Assembly: GCA_963747515.1 (NCBI GenBank)
Contig: CAVVFN010000010.1
Span: forward strand, 62,001 to 126,000
Direction: 5' to 3'
Length of the DNA stretch: 64,000 bases
DNA from: Mariniphaga sp963747515
GTDB taxonomy: Bacteria > Bacteroidota > Bacteroidia > Bacteroidales > Prolixibacteraceae
The notes under the pieces were generated by a model that saw only the letters and a program-made list of their open reading frames with translations, ran no database searches and was not told the origin of the DNA. The translations under genes and the position numbers were made by a program. Of the stretch, positions 1 through 9,045 are shown piece by piece; position 1 is the first letter of the stretch, and each line of letters starts with the position of its first letter.

Positions 1-1950
1 AAAGTGCGCCGTTTATCACCAGAGGCGCAAATAACCCTACTCGAGGCGGGACCTGACATTTCATTTGCAAATTGTGGTTTGCCATACTTCATTGCCGGTG
101 ATATCGACAGTCGTTCGAAGTTGATTTTGCAAAGTCCGGAAAGTTTTAATGAACAATACCAGGTTGAGGTTCATACGCATACCCAGGTGCAAGAAATTGA
201 CAGGAACAGGAAACAGGTGCAAACTGTTAATAGCCGAAATGGTGCAAAGAAAACATTTGCATACACTAAACTGATTTTGGCACAGGGAGGAAAACCTGTT
301 CGGCCCGAAATTCCCGGTGCAGATTCCAGTCATGTCTTTAGTTTATGGACTTTGGAAGACATGGACAAAATTGATAACCACCTCAAAAACAGGGAACCAA
401 AAACAGCAGTAGTTGTCGGAGGCGGATTTATCGGTCTGGAAATGGTGGAAGCGCTTGTAAAACGGGGCCTGAAAGTACATGTGGTTGAGAAGATGCAGCA
501 TGTAATGCCGTTTATGGACGCAGAAACTGCCGGTTTTATTTCCAGGGAATTGCACGCGTTTGGAGTTGGGACTCATACGCTAACCGGTGTAACAGAAATA
601 AATCAAAATTCGGTTAAACTGGATAACGACAAAATACTTGATGCCGATATGGTATTGCTTTCGGTTGGTGTTCGGCCTACACTGCAATTGGCAAGAGATG
701 CAGGTTTGGAAATTGGTGAAGCAGGTGGTTTATTGGTAACCGACATGTTGCAAACTTCCGATCCAGATATCTTTGCCGCCGGCGATATGGTTGAAATTGA
801 ACACCGGGTAAACGGCATGAAGGTGCGCATACCTTTGGCAGGACCGGCAAACCGGCAGGGAAGAATTGCGGCTGAGAATGCATTGGGAGGTAAACATCGT
901 TATAAAGGTGCCATCGGAACATCTATCGTTCGTGTTTTTGATGCTGTGGCGGGAATGACGGGACTATCGCTTAAGCAAGCGCGTGCTGCCGGAATGGATG
1001 CCGATGCTGTGGTGGTCCACAAAGAACACCATACTTCTTATTATCCCGGAGCAGAAACCGTAAGTGTAATGTTGGTTTTTGATAAAAACACGGGAATTGT
1101 GCTCGGCGGACAAACAGCAGGGTACAAAGGTGCAGACAAACGCCTTGATGTAATTGCAACTGCCTGTGCTGCAAAACTTACCATCAGCGAAATTGCTGAT
1201 ATCGATTTTGCTTATTCACCACCCATCGGAACAGCCAACGATGCAATGAACATGGCTGCCTATGCGGCTGAAAATAAAATGTCGGGTTATGGTCCTAGCC
1301 TTATGGTTTCCCAACTGGATGAATACCTCGAAACCAAAGAGCAGGTAATTGTTTTGGATGTCCGGGATGTATTTGCGCACCAAAAAAGCAAAATGAACGG
1401 GGCTTATCATTTGCCTCTCGAAAATTTGCAACCGAATCTCGAAAGAATTCCAAGAGACATTCCGATTCTGGTATATGACGAAACCGGTAAAAAAGGTCAC
1501 CTGGCTCTGCGAATTTTGATTGGTGCCGGATGTAAAGAAGCAATAAACATTTCAGGCGGAAACATTTCGCTGCAGAGATACGCCATAGCTGCCGGATTCA
1601 AACATATTCAAATGATACCTCTGCCAATTGATAAAAAAAGTATAGGCGAAAAGGCTATGGAAGAAACCGAAACCAATAATGATGTGAGCACAGAAGAACT
1701 TAAAAGACTGGTAATTGATGTTCGAACTCCGGGTGAATTCAGGAGTGGAGCCTTTCCCAATGCCGTTAATATTCCACTTGATGATTTGATGTCGGGGAAG
1801 GTCGATCTGGGTGAAAATACTGAACGTGAAATTATTGTATATTGTGCCACAGGAGCTCGTTCCGCTTATGCTCAGCAGATATTAAGGAGTCGTGGTTTTG
1901 CCAATGTAGTTAATGGCGGAGGCATTTCCGCAATGATGTCCAGATATTAA
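1..1950 (+). CDS. CoA-disulfide reductase-like flavoprotein with two C-terminal rhodanese domains (5' truncated by window)
   Basis: The frame is open from base 1, so the true start lies upstream; the GTG at 4 is an internal Val codon. The visible N-terminus begins just after where the FAD-binding GxGxxG should be. The single redox Cys of the CoA-disulfide reductase group sits in SFANCGLPY (codon at about 73). A second Rossmann motif, GGGFIGLEM, near residue 140 binds NAD(P)H, and AAGDM near residue 260 is the second FAD motif. Two rhodanese domains follow. The first (about 1350-1570) has VYDETGKKG where the catalytic Cys loop should be, so it is probably inactive. The second (about 1690-1950) keeps YCATGARS with the Cys. 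Such enzymes reduce CoA disulfide, persulfides or polysulfide in the cytoplasm; the substrate here is inferred. No partner gene is visible, because a 1.25 kb gap follows. Confidence 0.88.
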   Translation, partial: KVRRLSPEAQITLLEAGPDISFANCGLPYFIAGDIDSRSKLILQSPESFNEQYQVEVHTHTQVQEIDRNRKQVQTVNSRNGAKKTFAYTKLILAQGGKPVRPEIPGADSSHVFSLWTLEDMDKIDNHLKNREPKTAVVVGGGFIGLEMVEALVKRGLKVHVVEKMQHVMPFMDAETAGFISRELHAFGVGTHTLTGVTEINQNSVKLDNDKILDADMVLLSVGVRPTLQLARDAGLEIGEAGGLLVTDMLQTSDPDIFAAGDMVEIEHRVNGMKVRIPLAGPANRQGRIAAENALGGKHRYKGAIGTSIVRVFDAVAGMTGLSLKQARAAGMDADAVVVHKEHHTSYYPGAETVSVMLVFDKNTGIVLGGQTAGYKGADKRLDVIATACAAKLTISEIADIDFAYSPPIGTANDAMNMAAYAAENKMSGYGPSLMVSQLDEYLETKEQVIVLDVRDVFAHQKSKMNGAYHLPLENLQPNLERIPRDIPILVYDETGKKGHLALRILIGAGCKEAINISGGNISLQRYAIAAGFKHIQMIPLPIDKKSIGEKAMEETETNNDVSTEELKRLVIDVRTPGEFRSGAFPNAVNIPLDDLMSGKVDLGENTEREIIVYCATGARSAYAQQILRSRGFANVVNGGGISAMMSRY

Positions 1951-3201
1951 TATGAATTACAGTAATATATACGCCACAGAGTCAACCGCGCATTGCGATG
2001 GTTGAACTACAATTCTGCCGGTTTGTCTACAATAGTAAACCCAAAATTTTCCGAATTTGAAATTTTTGGTGTTAATAGTTGCGAATTGTCACGTAACGAA
2101 TCGGGTAATATTTGTACAAGCCAATGGAGGGTGATTTTGCAATAAATTATTACTTCATAAATTAACAATTCATGATGAAGGTTAATTAATGCCGATAGAT
2201 AATTCCAAATGTTGGATTTGTACTCCGAAAATAATTGCCAAACGCAAGCCAGTCAAATGTCGCAGTTCTTATCGGATGCTTTTCTAAAAAAAGGAAAGAA
2301 CATGTATATTTCATTGAAAACATTTGATCATAATCGAGGATTGTAAAAATAATTAGAAACGATAGTTTATAATTTTAAAGGTTTTTTGAATTAACTAATC
2401 AAATATATTAAATGCGTCTGAAAATAATGAATGAAAATTTCATTGAAATTACCTATTATTCCCAATCATTTTTTGAATATAATTGAGAAAAACCTAAAAA
2501 TTATTAAATCAAAACTTTACTTAACCTATTGCAATTAATTTTAATTTCAAATATTAAGAAGCCCAAACCGAAGTTAGCCGGGACATAATAAAAATGAGAT
2601 GGGATATATTGCTAATTCACTTATATATTATAAATGATTTATCAGGGCATAAATAAAGATTTAATTTTATCGATTAGTCAGGAGTGATTATTGAATGTAT
2701 GAGTCATTTTAACATTGAATCCTGTTGACCATAAAACATAATAGTTCAAATAGACTTAGGTTTTTTTGATTAATATGGAAGAAATATTATATTTAAGAAA
2801 GATTACTAAAAGATCTTTTACTAAATATCCATTGGAATAATTTCCCACTATTATACGAGATTCAAATATTGTCTGGAGTTTTCAAAATATACTCGATAAA
2901 TTTTAAATATTCCGCATTTTGTTTGATTATTGAAACCCCGATAAAAACTTAGGTAGTGAACAGGATTTTTGGCGGCAGTGCAGCTGTATGTTGATGTCCA
3001 TGTTACTCCGGCAAAAATCAAAAACGAAAAAAATTGTTGTTACAAACACATAGGTAGTATCAACTTTAAAATTGTGTAAACTATCTATAAATTAGGGTTC
3101 ATAATTTTTCTATTAAAATTTTATAAAATTTTCAAAAATTATATAACATTTTTGGTTGAAGGGTTATTTATTTTTACAGCAGTTAAAACTGAAAATAAAA
3201 A
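1951..3201. other. AT-rich gene-free gap of 1.25 kb
   Basis: I see no convincing coding frame, tRNA-like T-loop or strong hairpin here on either strand. The stretch is clearly richer in A and T than its neighbours, with many short stop-interrupted frames. It separates the flavoprotein from the metal-resistance genes. The promoter for the gene at 3202 must lie near its right end, but no clean -33/-7 pair stands out. Confidence 0.6.
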
Positions 3202-3411
3202 ATGAAAAAAATTTATTTGAAAACAGATTTAAGTTGTCAGCACTGTGTAAATAAAGTGGAACCTGTCTTAAATCATGAAGCAGGGATTGTTGATTACTCC
3301 ATCGATTTGAAACATCCTGATCGACTGGTTACTATTACTTCGGAAGGTGCCGATGTGAATTCCATAATTACACAATTCAATAAAGCCGGATACAAAGCCG
3401 AAATCGTTTAA
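3202..3411 (+). CDS. Small HMA-domain copper chaperone-like protein (CopZ type)
   Basis: This 69-residue protein is a single heavy-metal-associated fold. The metal-binding CxxC is Cys12 and Cys15 in SCQHCVNK; it replaces the usual MxCxxC with SxCxxC. The tail NKAGYKAEIV is the standard final strand of HMA domains. There is no signal peptide, so it should act in the cytoplasm, binding Cu(I) or a similar soft metal and handing it to a transporter or sensor. It is the first gene of the metal region, 83 bases before the HYC_CC_PP gene, with the CusA-type pump following. The metal is inferred from the neighbours. Family assignment is firm. Confidence 0.88.
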   Translation: MKKIYLKTDLSCQHCVNKVEPVLNHEAGIVDYSIDLKHPDRLVTITSEGADVNSIITQFNKAGYKAEIV

Positions 3412-3494
3412 AATCATTAAAAATTGAATGTTATTCCATTCGAAAAGAACATTTTAAAAGAAAAATGTGTTCTTTTGTAGTAACGAATAAAGAA

Positions 3495-3869
3495 ATGTTA
3501 AAGAAATTCAGTCATATTGTTTTATCCTGCTTGTTGTTGATTGCAACAATGGGAATGGCTGTGTCGAAACATTACTGTGGCGGAGAACTGGTTTCCGTTT
3601 CGCTTTCGGGGCACAACGACCGTTGTTGCGATATGGGAGACTGCTGTCAAAATGAAACGCATGTTTACCAGATGAAGGAAGTTTTCACGATGCCGGTTGT
3701 TTCCTCAGTTCCGGTTTCGACTGAATTCGAGATTCCGGTACATGATTTATTTGCAGAAATTGGTCTGATTATACCGGAAATAGAAACAGATACTCCAGCT
3801 TTTGCCGAATCACCTCCATTATTACCCATTCAAAAAACCCTTGCCCTGAAACAGGTATTTCTTTTATGA
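3495..3869 (+). CDS. HYC_CC_PP family small envelope protein
   Basis: A 124-residue protein from the ATG at 3495. An upstream in-frame ATG at 3465 would add ten hydrophilic residues in front of a good signal or anchor segment (about residues 5-23), so 3495 is preferred. Immediately after the hydrophobic stretch comes KHYCGG (His26, Cys28), then RCCDMGDCC (Cys44, 45, 50, 51), and near the C-terminus a Pro-Pro (ESPPLLP). This order of HYC, CC and PP is the signature of a Bacteroidota family of unknown function that tends to sit beside HMA and CusA genes. The paired cysteines and histidines suggest periplasmic metal binding, which is inference. It lies between the HMA chaperone and cusA on the same strand. 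Confidence 0.75.
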   Translation: MLKKFSHIVLSCLLLIATMGMAVSKHYCGGELVSVSLSGHNDRCCDMGDCCQNETHVYQMKEVFTMPVVSSVPVSTEFEIPVHDLFAEIGLIIPEIETDTPAFAESPPLLPIQKTLALKQVFLL

Positions 3870-3955
3870 ATTTATTGTGATTAACAGAAAGATATTGCAT
3901 AGCGCAACTTTCATCTATTCATTTAATCATAGTAAATATTCATAATCGAAGTTTC

Positions 3956-6900
3956 ATGTTAAACAAAATTATTCGATTTTTTCTCGAAAACAAATTAGTT
4001 ACCCTGCTGGTATTAATTCTTTTTGTCAGCTGGGGTATTGTAACATCCCCTTTTGGCTGGGACACAGGAATTTTACCTAAAGATCCCGTACCGGTGGATG
4101 CCATTCCGGATATTGGAGAAAACCAGCAAATTGTATTTACCCAATGGACAGGACGTTCACCACAGGATATTGAAGATCAAATATCGTATCCTTTAACCAC
4201 TTATTTGTTAGGAATTCCGGGTGTAAAATCTATCCGCAGTTCCTCCATCTTTGGCTTTTCCAGTATTTTCATCATTTTTAATGAGGATATCGAATTTTAC
4301 TGGTCGCGGTCCCGGATTCTGGAAAAGCTGAATTCACTGCCATCTGGATTGTTACCTGAAGGGGTTCAGCCTGCGCTGGGACCCGATGCCACAGCCCTCG
4401 GGCAAGTGTATTGGTATACCATTGAAGGACGCGATAAAAGTGGAAATCCGACCGGAGGCTGGGACTTACATGAAATCCGCACTATACAGGACTTCTTTGT
4501 GAAGTATGCACTAAATTCAGCTGAAGGTGTTTCTGAAGTTGCTTCCATCGGTGGCTTTGTGCAGGAATACCAGATTGATGTCAATCCTGATGCGCTAAAG
4601 GCATACAACATTCCACTGCACATGGTCATGCAGGCAGTGCAGAAATCGAACCGTGATGTAGGCGCAAAAACCATCGAAATCAACCAGGCGGAGTATCTGG
4701 TGCGCGGACTTGGGTACATAAAAAACGTGGATGATATTGAAAAAGCAGTAGTTGCAGTTCAGAATAATGTACCGGTTCGTGTAAAAGATATTGGAGTTGT
4801 AAGTCTCGGACCGGCCACCCGACGGGGTGCACTGGATAAAGACGGAGCCGAAGTGGTAGGTGGAGTTGTGGTTGCACGCTACGGTTCCAACCCACTTGAA
4901 GTTATTAATAATGTAAAAAATAAAATTGCTGAAATTTCCTCCGGGTTACCGAAAAAAAAATTGGATAACGGTGTGGAAAGCCAGCTTACCATTGTTCCGT
5001 TTTACGATCGTTCAACCCTGATTCAGGAAACGCTGGGGACTTTGGAGGAAGCACTTTCACTCGAAATACTTATTGCCATTCTGGTGGTAATTGTAATGGT
5101 GCTGAACCTGAGGGCTTCGTTACTGATTTCGAGTTTGCTGCCCATTGCGGTACTCATGGTATTTATTGCCATGCGCTATTTTCATGTCGATGCCAATATT
5201 GTGGCGCTTTCCGGAATTGCCATTGCCATAGGAACCATGGTCGATTTAGGAATTATACTTTCGGAAAACATTATGAAACATATAGATGAGGCGCCACCCG
5301 GGCAAAAACTCATTAATACGGTTTATGATGGTGCAGCAGAAGTGAGCTCGGCCATTTTAACTGCTGTTTCCACAACTATTGTAAGTTTTATCCCGGTATT
5401 TACCATGCAGGCAGCCGAAGGAAAACTTTTTGGTCCGCTGGCATTTACAAAAACCTTTGCACTTGTTGCTGCGCTTATCGTATCCTTAATATTTCTGCCC
5501 TCTTTTGCACATTGGGTTTTTGGTGCTAATATCAGGAAGAAAAATTATGTCAGATGGCTCAACATTGCCATTGTTCCACTTGGGATAATGGCACTTTTTG
5601 CCGGCTATATATGGGCAGGTGCCATTCTGATTGCATTTGGAATATCAGGCTTGCTCAACCAGGTTTATAACAATATTGAAAAAAGTGCAGAAATAAAAAA
5701 GAAATCATTTAGGGGTTTGTTGAAAAAATATGGATTCCTTGTTTTAAAACATGCCAGCATAATAATTTCTGTTGTCGCAGTAACCTGGTTGCTGGCAAAA
5801 TACTGGTTACCGCTGGGCGCATCGAGAAGTTTAGTGACCAACTTTATTTTTGTTGGACTTCTTGTAGGGGTTATCCTGGGAGGTTTCCTTCTGCTCGAAC
5901 ATTACTACAAACGAATTTTAACCTGGTGTCTGGATCATAAAGTCGCATTCTTGTTGATTCCATCTTTTCTCATCCTGGTTGGAATCACTTCGTGGATGGG
6001 ATTTAACAACCTATTCGGTTTTGTGCCAAATGGTTTCGATAAATTGGGATGGAACATTCGTACGACAAGAGTCTGGTCGGGATTGACACATTCCTTTCCG
6101 GGAATAGGCAAAGAATTTATGCCTTCTCTCGATGAAGGAAGTTTCCTGCTGATGCCGACTTCAATGCCACATTCCGGAATTGAATTTAACCGCAAAGTGG
6201 TTGGACAGCTCGATATGTTGCTGACTAATATTCCTGAGGTAGATTTAACGGTAGGAAAAATGGGAAGAGTGGAATCGGCCCTGGATCCTGCACCCATTTC
6301 GATGTATGAAAATATCATTAATTACAAACCGGAATACATGCTGAATGAAAAAGGACATCGTGTACGGTTTAAAGCAGATAAAAACGGCAATTTTATTCTT
6401 ACAAATGGTGATACACTTTCAAACAAATTAGCATTGGAACGAGGAATAACCAAAAAAGATTTAATTCCTGACGACCACGGTAATTTTTTTCGCAACTGGA
6501 GGCCACACATCAAATCGCCCGATGATATCTGGACAGAAATTGTGAACGTAACTAAAATTCCGGGCGTAACTTCTGCACCTAAGCTGCAGCCAATTGAAAC
6601 ACGGCTGGTGATGTTGCAAACCGGAATGCGTGCACCAATGGGTATAAAAGTATATGGACCGGATCTCTCCACCATTGAAGATTTTGGATTAAAACTTGAA
6701 GATATACTTAAAACGGTTCCATCTGTAAAAGCACAGGCAGTATTTGCTGACCGGATTGTAGGTAAACCATACATATTGCTCAACATCGACCGGGATAAAA
6801 TTTCGCGTTACGGATTAAATGTGGAAGATGTGCAACAGACCATAGAAACGGCTGTCGGCGGCATGAAAATTACATCCACAGTGGAAGGCCGCGAACGTTT

Positions 6901-7807
6901 CCCGGTGAGGGTACGTTATCCGCGCGAATTGCGTGATGATCCGGAGTCGCTCGGAAAAATACGTATACAAACACCTACAGGAGCACAAATCCCGCTGAAT
7001 CAGATTATAGATATTGAATACCAGCGCGGGCCGCAAGCCATTAAAAGTGAGGAAACTTTTCTTGTTGGTTATGTCCTTTTCGATAAAAATGAAGGATTCT
7101 CAGAAGTTACCGTGGTAAACGATGCGCAAAAAGTGATTCAGGAAAAGATAGATTCCGGTGAACTGACCGTTCCTGCAGGAGTAAGTTACAAATTCTCCGG
7201 AAGTTACGAAAACCAGGTACGTGCTGAAAAACGGCTGTCAATAATTGTTCCTATAGTTTTAATCATTGTTTTCCTGATTTTGTACTTCCAGTTTAAATCG
7301 GTTTCCACATCGCTGATGGTTTTCTCCGGAATTGCAATGGCATTTAGTGGAGGATTCCTGATGATTTGGTTATATGGACAAGGCTGGTTTGCCGATTTTT
7401 CAGTTTTCGGTATGAACCTGCGCGATTTGTTTCAGATGCACTCCATAAACCTTAGCGTGGCGGTGTGGGTTGGATTTATAGCGCTTTTTGGTATTGCCAC
7501 TGACGATGGTGTACTGATTGCCACTTACCTCGACCAGAGTTTCGAGCGCAACCGCCCTGACAATTTGAAAGAAGTGAGATCTGCTGTGGTTGAGGCCGGA
7601 TTACGCAGAATCAGGCCGGCACTGATGACAGTAGGCACCACAATGATAGCATTGTTGCCGGTACTCACATCCACCGGGCGCGGTTCAGATATAATGATTC
7701 CAATGGCAATTCCCTCATTTGGAGGAATGGCTGTGGCCCTGATTAGCATTTTTGTCGTACCGGTGCTTTACAGTTACAGGGAAGAACAAAAAATTAAAAA
7801 ACAGTAG
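3956..7807 (+). CDS. cusA: CusA/CzcA-family heavy-metal RND efflux permease, long form
   Basis: An inner-membrane proton-driven RND pump of 1283 residues for monovalent or divalent metal export. The N-terminus (ENKLVTLLVLI), DAIPDIGE and the TM4 motif GTMVDLGIILSENI with its relay Asp are characteristic of the HME-RND group. The segment RLVMLQTGMRAP carries a Met (about residue 886) where CusA of E. coli has one of its three copper-binding methionines, which favours Cu(I)/Ag(I). It is about 240 residues longer than E. coli CusA. One extra block with several added hydrophobic segments lies near residues 535-645, and a periplasmic insert lies near residues 788-858. It heads an operon: the outer-membrane gene starts two bases after its stop. 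The exact metal is not proven. Confidence 0.93.
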   Translation: MLNKIIRFFLENKLVTLLVLILFVSWGIVTSPFGWDTGILPKDPVPVDAIPDIGENQQIVFTQWTGRSPQDIEDQISYPLTTYLLGIPGVKSIRSSSIFGFSSIFIIFNEDIEFYWSRSRILEKLNSLPSGLLPEGVQPALGPDATALGQVYWYTIEGRDKSGNPTGGWDLHEIRTIQDFFVKYALNSAEGVSEVASIGGFVQEYQIDVNPDALKAYNIPLHMVMQAVQKSNRDVGAKTIEINQAEYLVRGLGYIKNVDDIEKAVVAVQNNVPVRVKDIGVVSLGPATRRGALDKDGAEVVGGVVVARYGSNPLEVINNVKNKIAEISSGLPKKKLDNGVESQLTIVPFYDRSTLIQETLGTLEEALSLEILIAILVVIVMVLNLRASLLISSLLPIAVLMVFIAMRYFHVDANIVALSGIAIAIGTMVDLGIILSENIMKHIDEAPPGQKLINTVYDGAAEVSSAILTAVSTTIVSFIPVFTMQAAEGKLFGPLAFTKTFALVAALIVSLIFLPSFAHWVFGANIRKKNYVRWLNIAIVPLGIMALFAGYIWAGAILIAFGISGLLNQVYNNIEKSAEIKKKSFRGLLKKYGFLVLKHASIIISVVAVTWLLAKYWLPLGASRSLVTNFIFVGLLVGVILGGFLLLEHYYKRILTWCLDHKVAFLLIPSFLILVGITSWMGFNNLFGFVPNGFDKLGWNIRTTRVWSGLTHSFPGIGKEFMPSLDEGSFLLMPTSMPHSGIEFNRKVVGQLDMLLTNIPEVDLTVGKMGRVESALDPAPISMYENIINYKPEYMLNEKGHRVRFKADKNGNFILTNGDTLSNKLALERGITKKDLIPDDHGNFFRNWRPHIKSPDDIWTEIVNVTKIPGVTSAPKLQPIETRLVMLQTGMRAPMGIKVYGPDLSTIEDFGLKLEDILKTVPSVKAQAVFADRIVGKPYILLNIDRDKISRYGLNVEDVQQTIETAVGGMKITSTVEGRERFPVRVRYPRELRDDPESLGKIRIQTPTGAQIPLNQIIDIEYQRGPQAIKSEETFLVGYVLFDKNEGFSEVTVVNDAQKVIQEKIDSGELTVPAGVSYKFSGSYENQVRAEKRLSIIVPIVLIIVFLILYFQFKSVSTSLMVFSGIAMAFSGGFLMIWLYGQGWFADFSVFGMNLRDLFQMHSINLSVAVWVGFIALFGIATDDGVLIATYLDQSFERNRPDNLKEVRSAVVEAGLRRIRPALMTVGTTMIALLPVLTSTGRGSDIMIPMAIPSFGGMAVALISIFVVPVLYSYREEQKIKKQ

Positions 7808-7809
7808 CC

Positions 7810-9045
7810 ATGCGAAAATACATTATCCTATTCATTTCATTGTTGGTAGCGGGTTTTGTGGTTCAGGGCCAAACACCTGAAGAATATTACCGGTTGGCAG
7901 CCAAAAATAATCCTGGCCTTCAGGCTAAATATAAGGATTTTGAAGCAGCCCTGCAAAAAGTTCCCCAGGTAAGTTCGCTGCCCGATCCTACACTATCATT
8001 CGGTTATTTTATTTCGCCGGTGGAAACACGGGTAGGTCCACAACGGGCCAAGTTTTCTTTAAATCAGATGTTCCCGTGGTTCGGAACTCTTGAAGCAAAA
8101 GCCGATGCCGCATCATTACTAGCTGAAGCTAAATACCAGGCTTTTCTGGATGCGAGAAATAAATTATATTATGAAGTATCGGCAGCCTATTATCCCCTGT
8201 ACGAATTGAACCGAATGAAAGAAATTGAGCAGAAAAATATTAACATCCTGCAATCCTATAAAAACATTGCAACATCGAAATTTAAAAATGGCGCTTCACC
8301 AATGACAGATGTTTTGCGGGTGGATATCATGCTGAAAGATGCACAAACAAACCTCAGCATTCTGAATAAAAAAGGAAAACCGCTGCTCACTGCATTTAAC
8401 AACTTGCTCAACAGAGACGAAAACGAAATCGTGGTTGTACAGGATACATTGCCCGCGGAGTTATTGCCGGAAATTTTCAGAAAAGATTCACTGATGACCA
8501 ATCCCATGCTCAATGCACTGGATTTGCAAAGAAGAGCCAGTGAAATAAATGAAACTGTGGCACAAAAAGAGGGGCTTCCGAAATTGGGTATCGGGTTGGA
8601 TTATGCAATCGTAGGCAAACGTACAGATATGGAGCTCGCCGATAATGGTAAAAATATACTGATGCCGATGATTTCGGTGAGCATTCCCATTTTCAGAAAA
8701 AAGTACAAAGCGGCAGTAACTGAAGCACAACTGATGCAGAAAAATTATTCCCTTCAAAAGGAGGAAACCATCAATTCGCTCACTTCGAATTATGAAATGG
8801 TATGGTTCCAGATTCAGCAACAGCAGGAATTAATAAACCTGTATGACAAGCAGATTCAGGAAACCAATCAAACCCTGAACCTGTTGTTCAGCAGCTACGG
8901 AAACTCAGGAAAAGATTTCGAGGAAGTACTGCGGATGCAGCAACAACTGCTGAAATATGAAAAAATGAAAGCCACTGCAGAAACCCAGTATCATACGGCT
9001 TTGGCAAAATTAAATTACATCACTGCAAAAAAATATGAACAATGA
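7810..9045 (+). CDS. TolC-family outer membrane efflux protein (CusC-like)
   Basis: A 411-residue outer-membrane channel component of the tripartite metal pump. Residues 1-20 form a signal peptide ending in VQGQ. The body is rich in long alpha-helical stretches with two repeats, as expected of the trimeric TolC/OEP fold. The motif LPDPTLSFGYF near residue 57 is typical of CusC/CzcC-like Bacteroidota members. No lipobox Cys is present after the signal, unlike E. coli CusC. It begins two bases after cusA and its stop overlaps the adaptor start by four bases (ATGA), so the three subunits are almost certainly translated together. Confidence 0.9.
   Translation: MRKYIILFISLLVAGFVVQGQTPEEYYRLAAKNNPGLQAKYKDFEAALQKVPQVSSLPDPTLSFGYFISPVETRVGPQRAKFSLNQMFPWFGTLEAKADAASLLAEAKYQAFLDARNKLYYEVSAAYYPLYELNRMKEIEQKNINILQSYKNIATSKFKNGASPMTDVLRVDIMLKDAQTNLSILNKKGKPLLTAFNNLLNRDENEIVVVQDTLPAELLPEIFRKDSLMTNPMLNALDLQRRASEINETVAQKEGLPKLGIGLDYAIVGKRTDMELADNGKNILMPMISVSIPIFRKKYKAAVTEAQLMQKNYSLQKEETINSLTSNYEMVWFQIQQQQELINLYDKQIQETNQTLNLLFSSYGNSGKDFEEVLRMQQQLLKYEKMKATAETQYHTALAKLNYITAKKYEQ

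Noticed and set aside
1951..3201. tRNA or structured RNA in the AT-rich gap
   Set aside because: No T-loop or acceptor-stem pattern and no strong hairpin could be found by eye.
3465..3494. Earlier start for the HYC_CC_PP protein
   Set aside because: It would place ten polar residues before the hydrophobic signal segment; the ATG at 3495 fits better.
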